The notes beneath the pieces are model-generated. The model ran no database searches and was not told where the DNA came from. It saw only the letters and a program-made list of their open reading frames with translations. Both the position numbers and the translations under genes were made by a program. From Gallionella sp. (lineage in GTDB: Bacteria; Pseudomonadota; Gammaproteobacteria; Burkholderiales; Gallionellaceae), in the NCBI GenBank assembly GCA_017880945.1, contig JADGRM010000123.1:1-6801 (forward strand): a stretch of DNA of 6,801 nt, in the 5' to 3' direction. Every line of letters starts with the position of its first letter. Positions within the stretch are counted from its first letter, which is position 1. Positions 1 through 6,064 of this stretch are shown piece after piece.

Positions 1-275
1 CGACCATATTGATCCATGGTTTCACTGACAAATTTCACTTGCTTGCCCATCACCATTTCGGACAGCGAGCGCTTGGAAGTCTCGCCGAAGGTCTGCGCCT
101 TTTCCGGGGCATCGATCTCGGCCAGACGGATCTTTAACAGCCCATCGACCCTCCGTACCAGCACCGTGTCTCCGTCCAGCACGGCAATCACCTTGGCGGT
201 AAACTCCTCGCTGTGCGCCAGTCCGCTTGCGCAAAACAGCACCGCACAAATCAATCTTGCGGCGATCTGTCTCAT
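1..275 (-). CDS. Secreted staphylococcal-nuclease-like (SNase/TNase) protein, 5' part
   Basis: The first 91 codons, plus two bases of codon 92, of a gene running off the left edge. Residues 1-22 look like a Sec signal peptide: MRQ with one further Arg, a hydrophobic run about 8-20, and a small-residue end (LAHS, then EE), so export to the periplasm or outside is inferred. The rest matches the N-terminal half of the SNase beta-barrel. DGDT lies at 34-37 (calcium-binding Asp), KIRLAEIDAPE at 48-58 supplies the catalytic Arg50, Asp55 and Glu58, and DQYG at 88-91 is followed by a partial CG- codon that must be Arg, the second catalytic Arg of the family. The family cleaves DNA and RNA phosphodiesters with calcium; activity here is inferred because the C-terminal part is missing. 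The ATG at 275 overlaps the pgpA stop in an ATGA, so translation is probably coupled to pgpA. It does not look like a lipoprotein: Cys10 and Cys15 lack a good lipobox. Confidence 0.85.
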   Translation of the reverse strand, partial: MRQIAARLICAVLFCASGLAHSEEFTAKVIAVLDGDTVLVRRVDGLLKIRLAEIDAPEKAQTFGETSKRSLSEMVMGKQVKFVSETMDQYG

Positions 276-775
276 ATCAGCGCACTCTTGAGCAAAGCAA
301 GGCATAGCAGCGCATAACCCGCGGCAAGCAGATCGTCGAACATCACACCCAGTCCGCCGTGCCAGTTACTGTCGAAATAGCGTATCGGCGGCGGTTTGAC
401 GATGTCGAAGATACGAAACAGCACGAAGGCCAGCAATGACCAATACCAGCCGGGCGGCGTAAAGAACAACACCAGCATGAATGCCACGATCTCGTCCCAC
501 ACGATGCCGCCGTAATCCGCAACGCCCAAGACCTTGCCGGTGATGTCGCAGACCCACACACCGAGAGCAAAAGCGACAATCAGGAAGATAATGAACAACT
601 CGTCCGACAGCAGCGGCGCGAGCAGCCAATACAGCGGAAAAGCGGCTAAAGTACCGAACGTGCCGGGAGCCTTGCGCGCCAGGCCGCTTCCGAAACCGAA
701 GGAAATAAAGTGCGCTGGGTGGCTGAACAAAAGTCGCCAACCGGGCTTAACCAGCAATTCATCGGAAATGGTCAT
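272..775 (-). CDS. pgpA: Phosphatidylglycerophosphatase A
   Basis: 167-residue integral inner-membrane lipid phosphatase that removes phosphate from phosphatidylglycerophosphate to give phosphatidylglycerol. Family signatures are clear: GSGLARKAPGTFGTLAA at 29-45, DYGGIVWDEIVAF at 87-99 with the acidic pair Asp94-Glu95, FRIFDIVKPPPI at 120-131, and GGLGVMFDDLLAAG at 140-153 with Asp147-Asp148. Hydrophobic segments at about 43-56, 60-76, 96-106, 111-122 and 149-163 fit a multi-span membrane protein. Length is close to the Escherichia coli enzyme (about 170). I chose the ATG at 775 because the MTISDELL start fits the family and GGGAAG lies upstream; an in-frame Met at 844 would add 23 residues lying inside thiL and unlike the family. 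The start overlaps the end of thiL by 17 bp and the stop overlaps the next gene, so it is part of a coupled operon. Confidence 0.95.
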   Translation of the reverse strand: MTISDELLVKPGWRLLFSHPAHFISFGFGSGLARKAPGTFGTLAAFPLYWLLAPLLSDELFIIFLIVAFALGVWVCDITGKVLGVADYGGIVWDEIVAFMLVLFFTPPGWYWSLLAFVLFRIFDIVKPPPIRYFDSNWHGGLGVMFDDLLAAGYALLCLALLKSALI

Positions 776-1712
776 AGCCGCTGCTTCCCAGGTTGATTGG
801 TTTGCCCGCCGCATCGTGCACAATACAGCCCTGCCCTGCAACAATATTTCCTATACTCGTCAACGGCAAATCGAGTTTTTCAGAGATGCGCAACACATCA
901 CGATGACGCGTGGCAGGTGCGGTAAAACATAACTCATAATCGTCGCCTCCGGCCAGCGCGCATTGAACACCCAACGACCGACCAAAATTTTTGCTTACCG
1001 GCAATGAGACGGGCAATTTCACAAGATCAATCTGCGCGCCCACTTTAGAGGCATCGATAATATGCCCGAGATCGGCCAGCAGGCCATCGGAAATATCGAT
1101 CGCACTGTTGGCCAGCCCGCGCAATGCCAGCCCCAGCGCGATACGCGGCTGCGGCTGATGCAAAGCTGGCGCACAAGCGGCAAACTCCTCCCCGGACAAC
1201 ACGATGCGCCCTTGTGAATGTGCCAGGGCCAGCGCGGCATCACCCAATCGTCCCGACACCCAAACCTCATCTCCCACTTGCGCGCCGCTGCGTCGCAACG
1301 CTTGTCGTGCAGGCACTTCACCCATGATGGTGACGCACAGATTGAGCGGCCCGCGCGTGGTATCGCCCCCGACCAGTTCCACACCGTGCTGCTGCGCTAA
1401 TGCGAAGAAGCCCGCGCTGAATCTTTCCAGCCACGCCTCGTTGGCATCAGGCAGGGCGATCGCCAGTGTCGCCCAGCGCGGTAACGCACCCATCGCCGCC
1501 ATGTCGGACAGATTCACCGCCAGCGTCTTATGTCCCAGCAAAAAAGGGTCGGCATCCGGAAAGAAATGCGTGCCGCTCACCAGCATGTCGCTGGATACCG
1601 CCAGCACATTGCCCTCGCTCACCTGCAGCAGCGCGGCATCGTCGCCCACACCAAGCAGTGTGCCAGGTGTAGCACGGGTGAAATATCGGCGGATCAGGTC
1701 AAATTCTGTCAT
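759..1712 (-). CDS. thiL: Thiamine-monophosphate kinase
   Basis: 317-residue cytoplasmic kinase that phosphorylates thiamine monophosphate with ATP to give thiamine diphosphate, the active cofactor. It belongs to the PurM/SelD-like ATP-binding family. Visible motifs: GVGDDAA at 21-27 (metal/ATP-binding aspartates), VSSDMLVSGTHF at 39-50, NLSDMAAMGA at 67-76, GGDTTRG at 115-121, DISDGLLADL at 206-215, GGDDYEL at 255-261, and the C-terminal SGYDHF at 311-316 typical of the family. Length is normal and no key motif is missing. The start is 15 bp after the nusB stop with only a weak ribosome-binding sequence. The 3' end overlaps pgpA. The nusB-thiL-pgpA order is common in Proteobacteria. Confidence 0.96.
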   Translation of the reverse strand: MTEFDLIRRYFTRATPGTLLGVGDDAALLQVSEGNVLAVSSDMLVSGTHFFPDADPFLLGHKTLAVNLSDMAAMGALPRWATLAIALPDANEAWLERFSAGFFALAQQHGVELVGGDTTRGPLNLCVTIMGEVPARQALRRSGAQVGDEVWVSGRLGDAALALAHSQGRIVLSGEEFAACAPALHQPQPRIALGLALRGLANSAIDISDGLLADLGHIIDASKVGAQIDLVKLPVSLPVSKNFGRSLGVQCALAGGDDYELCFTAPATRHRDVLRISEKLDLPLTSIGNIVAGQGCIVHDAAGKPINLGSSGYDHFR

Positions 1713-1727
1713 GCGAAAATATCCGCT

Positions 1728-2207
1728 TCAGGATGCGCGGCCCGAGAATTCCAGCGTGCGCAGTTGTGGCGCGAGTTTGTCGAGCACGCCGTTGACGAAT
1801 TTATGGCCGTCGGTGCCGCCGAATGTTTTGGCCAGTTCGACAGATTCATTGATGACTACCTTGTAGGGCACTTCCATGTGTTGCGCCAATTCAAACGTAC
1901 CCAAAAGGAGCACCGCGAACTCCACCGGACTGAGTTCGGCTAGCGGCCGGTCGAGATACGGAGCGATCAGTGCCTCTAGCTCTGCATGCTGACCCAATGC
2001 TCCACGCAACAATTTTGAAAATAACTCCTTGTCGTAACGACCCAGATTCTTTTCGGCATGTATCTGCTTTTCGATTTGCGCATCGTCTCCCGCAGTGATG
2101 CGCCATTGGTAGATACCTTGCAAGGCAAGTTCGCGGGCCCGATGGCGAGGACTCTTGTTTGGCGCTTTTTTGATTTCACCCGCGCCATCGGTCTTGCTCA
2201 TAGTCAT
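1728..2207 (-). CDS. nusB: Transcription antitermination factor NusB
   Basis: 159-residue, mostly helical RNA-binding protein that, with NusE (ribosomal protein S10), binds the boxA of rRNA leaders and prevents premature termination. The N-terminal HRARELALQGIYQW at 22-35 is the conserved basic RNA-binding start of the fold. ELSPVEFAVLLLGTFEL at 91-107, VVINESVELAKTFG at 117-130 and KFVNGVLDKL at 136-145 are family signatures. The first 20 or so residues are a Lys/Ser-rich, probably disordered extension. The ATG at 2207 overlaps the ribH stop as ATGA; a second in-frame ATG at 2201 is an alternative start. Its place directly after ribH is the usual one in Proteobacteria and suggests translational coupling. 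Confidence 0.96.
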   Translation of the reverse strand: MTMSKTDGAGEIKKAPNKSPRHRARELALQGIYQWRITAGDDAQIEKQIHAEKNLGRYDKELFSKLLRGALGQHAELEALIAPYLDRPLAELSPVEFAVLLLGTFELAQHMEVPYKVVINESVELAKTFGGTDGHKFVNGVLDKLAPQLRTLEFSGRAS

Positions 2208-2656
2208 GTCAAACCCCGCAGCAAGTTGGCCATCTCGATCGCCACCAGCGCGGCTTCACTGCCCTTGATGTGCATACGCTCGATCGCCTGTTCGTCGGTG
2301 TCGGTGGTCAATATCGCATTGGCAACAGGCACGCCGGTATGCAATTGCACCTCGCCCACGCAGCGCGCCGATTCGTTGGCCACCACCTCAAAATGATAGG
2401 TATCGCCGCGTATCACTGCGCCCAGCGCGATCAGCGCGTCGAACCTGCCGCTCTGTGCCATGCGTTGCAGCACCAGCGGGATTTCCAGCGCGCCAGGCAC
2501 GGTCGCAAGCGTGATTTCATCTTCACGCACGCCTTGTTGCACCAATTGTGTCCGGCATGCGCCGAGCAGGCCCTCGCATACTTCGGTATTGAACCGGCTT
2601 TGCACGATGCCGATGCGTAAACCGGCGCCGTTCAGATTCTTTTCGATTTCTTTCAT
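2204..2656 (-). CDS. ribH: 6,7-dimethyl-8-ribityllumazine synthase
   Basis: 150-residue subunit of lumazine synthase, the penultimate riboflavin enzyme. It condenses the ribitylamino-pyrimidine with 3,4-dihydroxy-2-butanone 4-phosphate. Motifs: IGIVQSRFN at 15-23 (pyrimidine pocket), TVPGALEIP at 52-60, GAVIRGDTYHFE at 79-90 with the catalytic His88, and AILTTDTDEQAIER at 114-127 with the phosphate-site Arg127. Family members assemble as pentamers or 60-mers in the cytoplasm. I chose the ATG at 2656 (MKEIEKN); the frame is open to a Met at 2713, but that extension lies in the hairpin-bearing gap and is unlike the family. GGGAGAA lies about 8 bases before this ATG. The gene follows ribB after a 61-bp gap and overlaps nusB by 4 bp. 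Confidence 0.96.
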   Translation of the reverse strand: MKEIEKNLNGAGLRIGIVQSRFNTEVCEGLLGACRTQLVQQGVREDEITLATVPGALEIPLVLQRMAQSGRFDALIALGAVIRGDTYHFEVVANESARCVGEVQLHTGVPVANAILTTDTDEQAIERMHIKGSEAALVAIEMANLLRGLT

Positions 2657-2685
2657 GCCTTGATTCTCCCAAATCCGGAACAAAA

Positions 2686-2712
2686 TGCAGAGTGGGCTGT
2701 GCCCGCCCTGCA
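2686..2712 (-). terminator. Terminator-like palindrome in the ribB-ribH gap
   Basis: A 27-base near-perfect palindrome centred at 2699. Arms 2686-2697 and 2701-2712 pair at 12 positions, with ten Watson-Crick pairs, one wobble and one mismatch on either strand, around a 3-base loop. Read on the coding (minus) strand, the GC-rich stem ends in CTGCA and is followed at once by TTTTGTT, which resembles a rho-independent terminator or attenuator. It starts 5 bases after the ribB stop. The GGGC-ACA-GCCC core also resembles dispersed short palindromic repeats found between genes, so it could be a repeat unit rather than a true terminator. Genes downstream are the same pathway and strand, so full termination would be surprising; partial termination or mRNA processing is more plausible. 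Confidence 0.5.
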
Positions 2713-2717
2713 ACTAT

Positions 2718-3809
2718 TTAATGACCCGCATAGCCGACCACTTCCAGGCCGAAACCCGTCATGCTGGGCATCTTGTGCGGTGTGGCCAGCAAACGCATCT
2801 TGCCGACATCAAGGTCGCGCAATATCTGCGCGCCGATGCCGTAACTGCGTGGATCCCACTGTGCGGTCTGTTGGCTTCCGGTATCCAGAGTGGCGCGTGC
2901 GCGCAAATCCTGCGGGCTCTCGCCGCGATGCAGCAACACCAGCACGCCGGCCGAAGACTGTCCGATCTTCTGCATAGCCTGGTTCACGCTGATCGAATGC
3001 GCGTGGTCGGTCTGTTCCAGAAAATCCATCACCGAAAGCGGCTCGTGCACGCGTACCAAAGTTTCCGCGTCCCGCCGAACATCACCCTTCACCAAGGCCA
3101 GATGTGTGCGTTGCGTGGTCTTATCCACGTAGGTCACCAGTTCGAATTCGCCGTACGCGGTCTGCACCTTGCGCCGCGCCACTCGCTCGACCAGCTTCTC
3201 GTGCTGGCTGCGGTGCTCGATCAGGTCGGCGATCGTGCCGATCTTGAGTCCGTGCTGCTTGGCATACAGGATCAAATCAGGCAGGCGCGCCATCTCGCCG
3301 TCGTCCTTGAGTATCTCGCAGATCACCGAGGCGGGTGTCAAGCCCGCAAGCTGCGCCAGGTCGCAACCCGCCTCGGTGTGTCCCGCGCGCACCAGCACGC
3401 CGCCGTTCTGCGCGCGCAGCGGAAAGATATGGCCGGGCTGCACGATGTCGGATGGCTTGGCGTTCTTGTCGGCAGCGACCAGCACGGTGCGCGCACGGTC
3501 TGCAGCCGAGATGCCGGTGGTCACACCGCTCGCGGCTTCGATAGAAAGAGTGAAGTTAGTCGCCAGCGGCAAGCCGTTCTCGCGCACCATCAGCGGCAGG
3601 TCGATCTGTTTGCAATGCGCCTCGGTCAGCGTCAGACATATCAGCCCGCGGCCATGCTTGGCCATGAAGTTGATCTTTTCCGGCGTGACGAATTCGGCGG
3701 CGAAAACCAGGTCGCCTTCGTTCTCGCGGTCTTCTTCATCGATCAAGATGACCATGCGTCCGGCGCGTATCTCTTCAATGATTTCCTGTACGGGTGATAT
3801 TCCGGTCAT
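2718..3809 (-). CDS. ribB: 3,4-dihydroxy-2-butanone 4-phosphate synthase with degenerate GTP cyclohydrolase II-like domain (RibBX type)
   Basis: 363 residues in two domains. Residues 1 to about 205 are DHBP synthase, which converts ribulose 5-phosphate to formate and the four-carbon unit for lumazine. Its acidic metal loop IDEEDRENEGD (23-33), GHIFPLRA (126-133) and RAGHTEAGCDLAQL (141-154) are intact. Residues 208-363 align with the RibA fold: RSYGIGAQILRDL (321-333), VGKMRLL (335-341), MTGFGLEV (350-357). The RibA zinc site (Cys...Cys-x-Cys) is gone, replaced by VHEPLSVMDFLEQTDHAHS (254-272), and no cysteine occurs anywhere in this domain. The EGRGIGL substrate loop reads HRGESPQDL (294-302). 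This matches the proteobacterial RibBX variant, which keeps RibB activity but not GTP cyclohydrolase II activity. Annotation as bifunctional ribBA would be misleading; a separate ribA is expected elsewhere. The ATG at 3809 overlaps the ribE stop. Confidence 0.94.
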   Translation of the reverse strand: MTGISPVQEIIEEIRAGRMVILIDEEDRENEGDLVFAAEFVTPEKINFMAKHGRGLICLTLTEAHCKQIDLPLMVRENGLPLATNFTLSIEAASGVTTGISAADRARTVLVAADKNAKPSDIVQPGHIFPLRAQNGGVLVRAGHTEAGCDLAQLAGLTPASVICEILKDDGEMARLPDLILYAKQHGLKIGTIADLIEHRSQHEKLVERVARRKVQTAYGEFELVTYVDKTTQRTHLALVKGDVRRDAETLVRVHEPLSVMDFLEQTDHAHSISVNQAMQKIGQSSAGVLVLLHRGESPQDLRARATLDTGSQQTAQWDPRSYGIGAQILRDLDVGKMRLLATPHKMPSMTGFGLEVVGYAGH

Positions 3810-4411
3810 TTGGCTTGTTCTTTCTTGGCCTGCATCATTCGCTCCACATAACGCGCGATCATATCCACTTCGAGATTGATGCGGCTGCCCGCGCGCAAAT
3901 TTTTCAGGTTGGTCATCAGCAGCGTGTGCGGAATCAGGTTGACGCTGAACTCGCTGCCGTTTACCTGATTGACGGTCAGGCTGACGCCGTTGATCGTGAT
4001 CGAGCCTTTTACCGCGATGTATCCCGCCAATGCCTGCGGCGCACGCACTACCAGTTTCCAGCTTTCGCCAAGATCGGTGAATTCGACAACCTCGCCCACT
4101 CCATCCACGTGGCCGCTGACCAGATGCCCGCCCAGCCTGTCAGCCAGGCGCAACGCCTTCTCCAGATTCACCGGCGCGCCTATCGCGTCCAGTCCCTCGG
4201 TGCAATTCAGTGTCTCTCTCGACACATCTACCGTAAAACTGTCGCCGCTATGCGCGACGACCGTCAGGCATACGCCGTTCACCGCGATGCTGTCCCCAAG
4301 CTGCACATCACCCAGATCCAGCGCGCTGGTCGCGATCACCAGACGCAACCCGCCGTCGCGGTCGCTAGCTTCAGCAATGTGCCCGGCATCTGCAATGATC
4401 CCGCTAAACAT
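3806..4411 (-). CDS. ribE: Riboflavin synthase, alpha subunit
   Basis: 201-residue enzyme that dismutates two lumazine molecules to riboflavin and the pyrimidine precursor; family members act as trimers. It shows the internal duplication of two lumazine-binding barrels. The first begins MFSGII (1-6; the usual form is MFTGI, so Thr3 is conservatively Ser) and carries VNGVCLTV (44-51, Cys48) and SRETL (64-68). The linker and start of the second barrel are VNLEKALRL (81-89) and GGHLVSGHVDG (94-104). The second repeats the motif as INGVSLTV (140-147), then HTL (162-164) and EVDMIARYVER (181-191). Length is slightly under the common 205-220. Called ribE in Escherichia coli numbering and ribC in other systems. 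The start overlaps the ribD end by 8 bp and the stop overlaps ribB as ATGA. Confidence 0.96.
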   Translation of the reverse strand: MFSGIIADAGHIAEASDRDGGLRLVIATSALDLGDVQLGDSIAVNGVCLTVVAHSGDSFTVDVSRETLNCTEGLDAIGAPVNLEKALRLADRLGGHLVSGHVDGVGEVVEFTDLGESWKLVVRAPQALAGYIAVKGSITINGVSLTVNQVNGSEFSVNLIPHTLLMTNLKNLRAGSRINLEVDMIARYVERMMQAKKEQAK

Positions 4412-5555
4412 TTTCCACCTTTACAATAATGCGCAAATCGTTCCCGACCTGCCGCACATCCTGCCACTTCAAATTGACGCGCTGATCCAGACCGGTCAGT
4501 TCGCCCAATTGCGCCATGCCGCGCGCCTTGTCGCCCAGCAACTGCGGCGCGACATACATCAGCAATTCATCCACCAGCCCCGCGCGCAACATTGCGCCGT
4601 TCAAGGTGCTGCCCGCTTCCAGCAACACTTCGTTGCAACCGCGTTGCGCGAGATCGCGCAGCACGGCAGGCAGATCGACTTGCCCATTACGATCCGGCAG
4701 CACACATACTGCTACGCCTGCTTTTTCAAGTGCCGCGATCTTTTCCGTATCGTGCACGGCGGCATAGATCAACATCTTACCCTCTCCCCCAGCCGGCTGC
4801 GCCCCCCTCGCTGCGCTCTCCCCGCTTGCGGGAGAGGGGAGTTGGTGAAGGATGCGCGCAGTCAGCGGCATGCGCAACTTGCTATCCAGCACCACGCGCA
4901 ACGGCTGCCGTTGCGTCTCTATCTCGCGCACATTCAACCGCGCATCGTCCGCCAGCACGGTATCGATACCGGTCAGCACCGCGCAGGAACGCGCGCGCCA
5001 GTGTTGCACATCCAACCTTGCCGCCTCGCCGGTGATCCACTTGCTGACCCCGTTCGCCAGCGCGGTGCGCCCGTCCAGACTCATCGCGATCTTGCTGCGC
5101 AGCCAGGGCGTGCCGCGCGTCATGCGCGCGAAAAACCCTGCATTCAGTTCTCTTGCCTCCGTCTCCATCAGGCCGCATTCGACCGCGATGCCGGCGGCGC
5201 GCAATTTCGCGATGCCCTCTCCTGCCACTTTGGGATTCGGATCCTGCACCGTTACCACCACCCGGGCGACACCCGCCTCGATCAACGCGGCGGCACAGGG
5301 AGGCGTTTTGCCATGATGACTGCACGGTTCCAAAGTCACGTAGGCAGTCGCGCCGCGCGCCTTGACTCCGGCTTCGCGCAAGGCATGCACCTCGGCATGC
5401 GGTTCACCGGCGCGCCGATGCCAGCCGCTGCCCACGATCTTTTCATCCGCCACCAGTACGCAACCGACGCGCGGATTCGGACTGGTGCTGTACAACCCCT
5501 GCTCAGCCAACCGCAGCGCCTGCGCCATCCATCGGCTGTCTTGCACAGTGGGCAT
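4404..5555 (-). CDS. ribD: Bifunctional diaminohydroxyphosphoribosylaminopyrimidine deaminase / 5-amino-6-(5-phosphoribosylamino)uracil reductase, with an in-frame repeat insertion
   Basis: 383 residues catalysing steps 2 and 3 of riboflavin synthesis. The N-terminal zinc deaminase domain (about 5-145) has SPNPRVGCV (25-33), HAEVHAL (53-59; zinc His53, catalytic Glu55) and EPCSHHGKTPPC (76-87; zinc Cys78, Cys87). The C-terminal NADPH-dependent reductase domain (about 150-380) has KIAMSLDGRTA (155-165), SKWITG (171-176), GIDTVLADDARL (196-207) and LLEAGSTLNGAML (311-323). Residues about 239-260 (LPSPASGES...GGEGK) have no counterpart in ordinary RibD and are encoded by a palindromic repeat at 4776-4841. 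Without them the protein would be about 361 residues, near the family norm. The frame stays open through the insert, so the enzyme is probably functional. The ATG at 5555 is chosen because MPTVQDSRWM leads straight into the domain; an upstream Met at 5648 lies inside nrdR. One base separates it from the nrdR stop. Confidence 0.95.
   Translation of the reverse strand: MPTVQDSRWMAQALRLAEQGLYSTSPNPRVGCVLVADEKIVGSGWHRRAGEPHAEVHALREAGVKARGATAYVTLEPCSHHGKTPPCAAALIEAGVARVVVTVQDPNPKVAGEGIAKLRAAGIAVECGLMETEARELNAGFFARMTRGTPWLRSKIAMSLDGRTALANGVSKWITGEAARLDVQHWRARSCAVLTGIDTVLADDARLNVREIETQRQPLRVVLDSKLRMPLTARILHQLPSPASGESAARGAQPAGGEGKMLIYAAVHDTEKIAALEKAGVAVCVLPDRNGQVDLPAVLRDLAQRGCNEVLLEAGSTLNGAMLRAGLVDELLMYVAPQLLGDKARGMAQLGELTGLDQRVNLKWQDVRQVGNDLRIIVKVENV
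4415..4422 (-). promoter_or_regulatory. Ribosome binding site of ribE
   Basis: AAAGGTGG on the minus strand, three bases before the ribE ATG at 4411. It is the best Shine-Dalgarno match in the cluster and lies inside the last codons of ribD. It supports the ribE start at 4411 and reinitiation on the overlapping ribD/ribE junction. Confidence 0.5.
4776..4841. repeat. Palindromic repeat element inside ribD
   Basis: About 66 bp inside the ribD reductase domain, differing sharply in composition from its surroundings. CCCTCTCCC at 4780-4788 is the exact reverse complement of GGGAGAGGG at 4830-4838. A second, nested hairpin forms from CTCT (4816-4819) and CCCGC (4821-4825) pairing with GCGGG (4828-4832) and AGAG (4833-4836), leaving C4820 bulged. 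AGCCGGCT at 4791-4798 is a further small palindrome. The CTCTCCC-GGGAGAG pattern is that of dispersed intergenic palindromic repeats (REP-like) seen in many Proteobacteria. Its length is a multiple of three and it contains no stop in the ribD frame. Exact ends are inferred from where the RibD similarity breaks off. Confidence 0.75.
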
Positions 5556-5556
5556 G

Positions 5557-6054
5557 TCAGGTCTTCTTTCGCTTGCCGCTGCTGTCCGTGACTCTGCGCG
5601 CAGGCGACTTGCGCACCGCTTCGACGGCCTCGGTAAAATCGCCGACATCCTGGAAACTCTTGTACACGGACGCGAAGCGGATGTAGGCGACCTTGTCGAG
5701 CTTGAGCAATTCTTTCATCACCATCTCGCCGACCTGGCGCGAGCCGATCTCGCGCTCGCCCAGGGCATGGAGCTTCTGCGTGACATTGTCTATCGCGGCA
5801 TCGACCAGCTCCGCCGAGACCGGGCGCTTGTGCAGCGCGCGCTTGAAACTGGTGCGCAACTTTTCCTCGTCGAACTCGCTGCGCATCCCGTTCTGTTTGA
5901 CCACCTGCGGCATGCGCAACTCCACCATCTCGTAAGTGGTGAAGCGCTTGTCGCAGGACAGGCAACGGCGGCGGCGGCGTATCGTGTCGCCATCCTCGCT
6001 TTCGCGGGTGTCAACCACCTGGGTTTTTTCGCCTTTGCAGAAAGGACATTTCAT
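5557..6054 (-). CDS. nrdR: Transcriptional repressor NrdR
   Basis: 165-residue cytoplasmic regulator that represses ribonucleotide reductase genes when its ATP-cone senses (d)ATP. The N-terminal zinc ribbon uses CPFC (3-6) and CLSC (31-34) and is followed by the conserved basic RRRRRCLSCDKRFTTYE stretch (26-42), which binds DNA. The ATP-cone spans about 49-139 (VVKQNGMRSEFDEEKLRTSF, then VAYIRFASVYKSF at 122-134). The C-terminal tail (about 149-165) is basic and probably disordered. No NrdR-box pair is evident in this window, so the target genes lie elsewhere. Location between glyA and ribD is a common arrangement. The ATG at 6054 has no convincing Shine-Dalgarno sequence: its leader is the repeat array at 6065-6143. 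Confidence 0.97.
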   Translation of the reverse strand: MKCPFCKGEKTQVVDTRESEDGDTIRRRRRCLSCDKRFTTYEMVELRMPQVVKQNGMRSEFDEEKLRTSFKRALHKRPVSAELVDAAIDNVTQKLHALGEREIGSRQVGEMVMKELLKLDKVAYIRFASVYKSFQDVGDFTEAVEAVRKSPARRVTDSSGKRKKT

Positions 6055-6064
6055 ATTTAGTTCG

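Noticed and set aside
22..249. A 75-codon minus-strand frame inside the nuclease gene
   Set aside because: It is in a different frame from the SNase sequence that starts at 275, is Arg/Gly-rich and has no recognisable content; the frame from 275 has signal peptide and catalytic motifs.
2685..3797. A 370-codon open frame on the plus strand antisense to ribB
   Set aside because: It mirrors the ribB frame almost exactly, shows low-complexity His/Gln/Arg-rich translation and has no domain; it is a shadow.
2718..3809. Annotation as a fully bifunctional RibBA with GTP cyclohydrolase II activity
   Set aside because: The RibA-like half contains no cysteines, so the zinc site is absent, and the EGRGIGL loop is not preserved.
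3810..4422. Possible FMN riboswitch before ribB or ribE
   Set aside because: ribB starts inside the ribE stop codon and ribE starts inside ribD, so no untranslated leader exists. The 61-base gap before ribH and the 93-base gap before nrdR are too short or filled by other structures for an FMN aptamer.
4776..4841. ribD as a frameshifted or disrupted pseudogene because of the insertion
   Set aside because: The reading frame is continuous from 5555 to 4404, and both deaminase and reductase motifs on either side are intact.
3969..5591. A 540-codon open frame on the plus strand antisense to ribE and ribD
   Set aside because: It lies wholly opposite two genes with complete family motifs, its own translation is rich in His, Arg, Gln and Ala with no recognisable domain, and such long antisense frames arise from codon bias in GC-rich genes.
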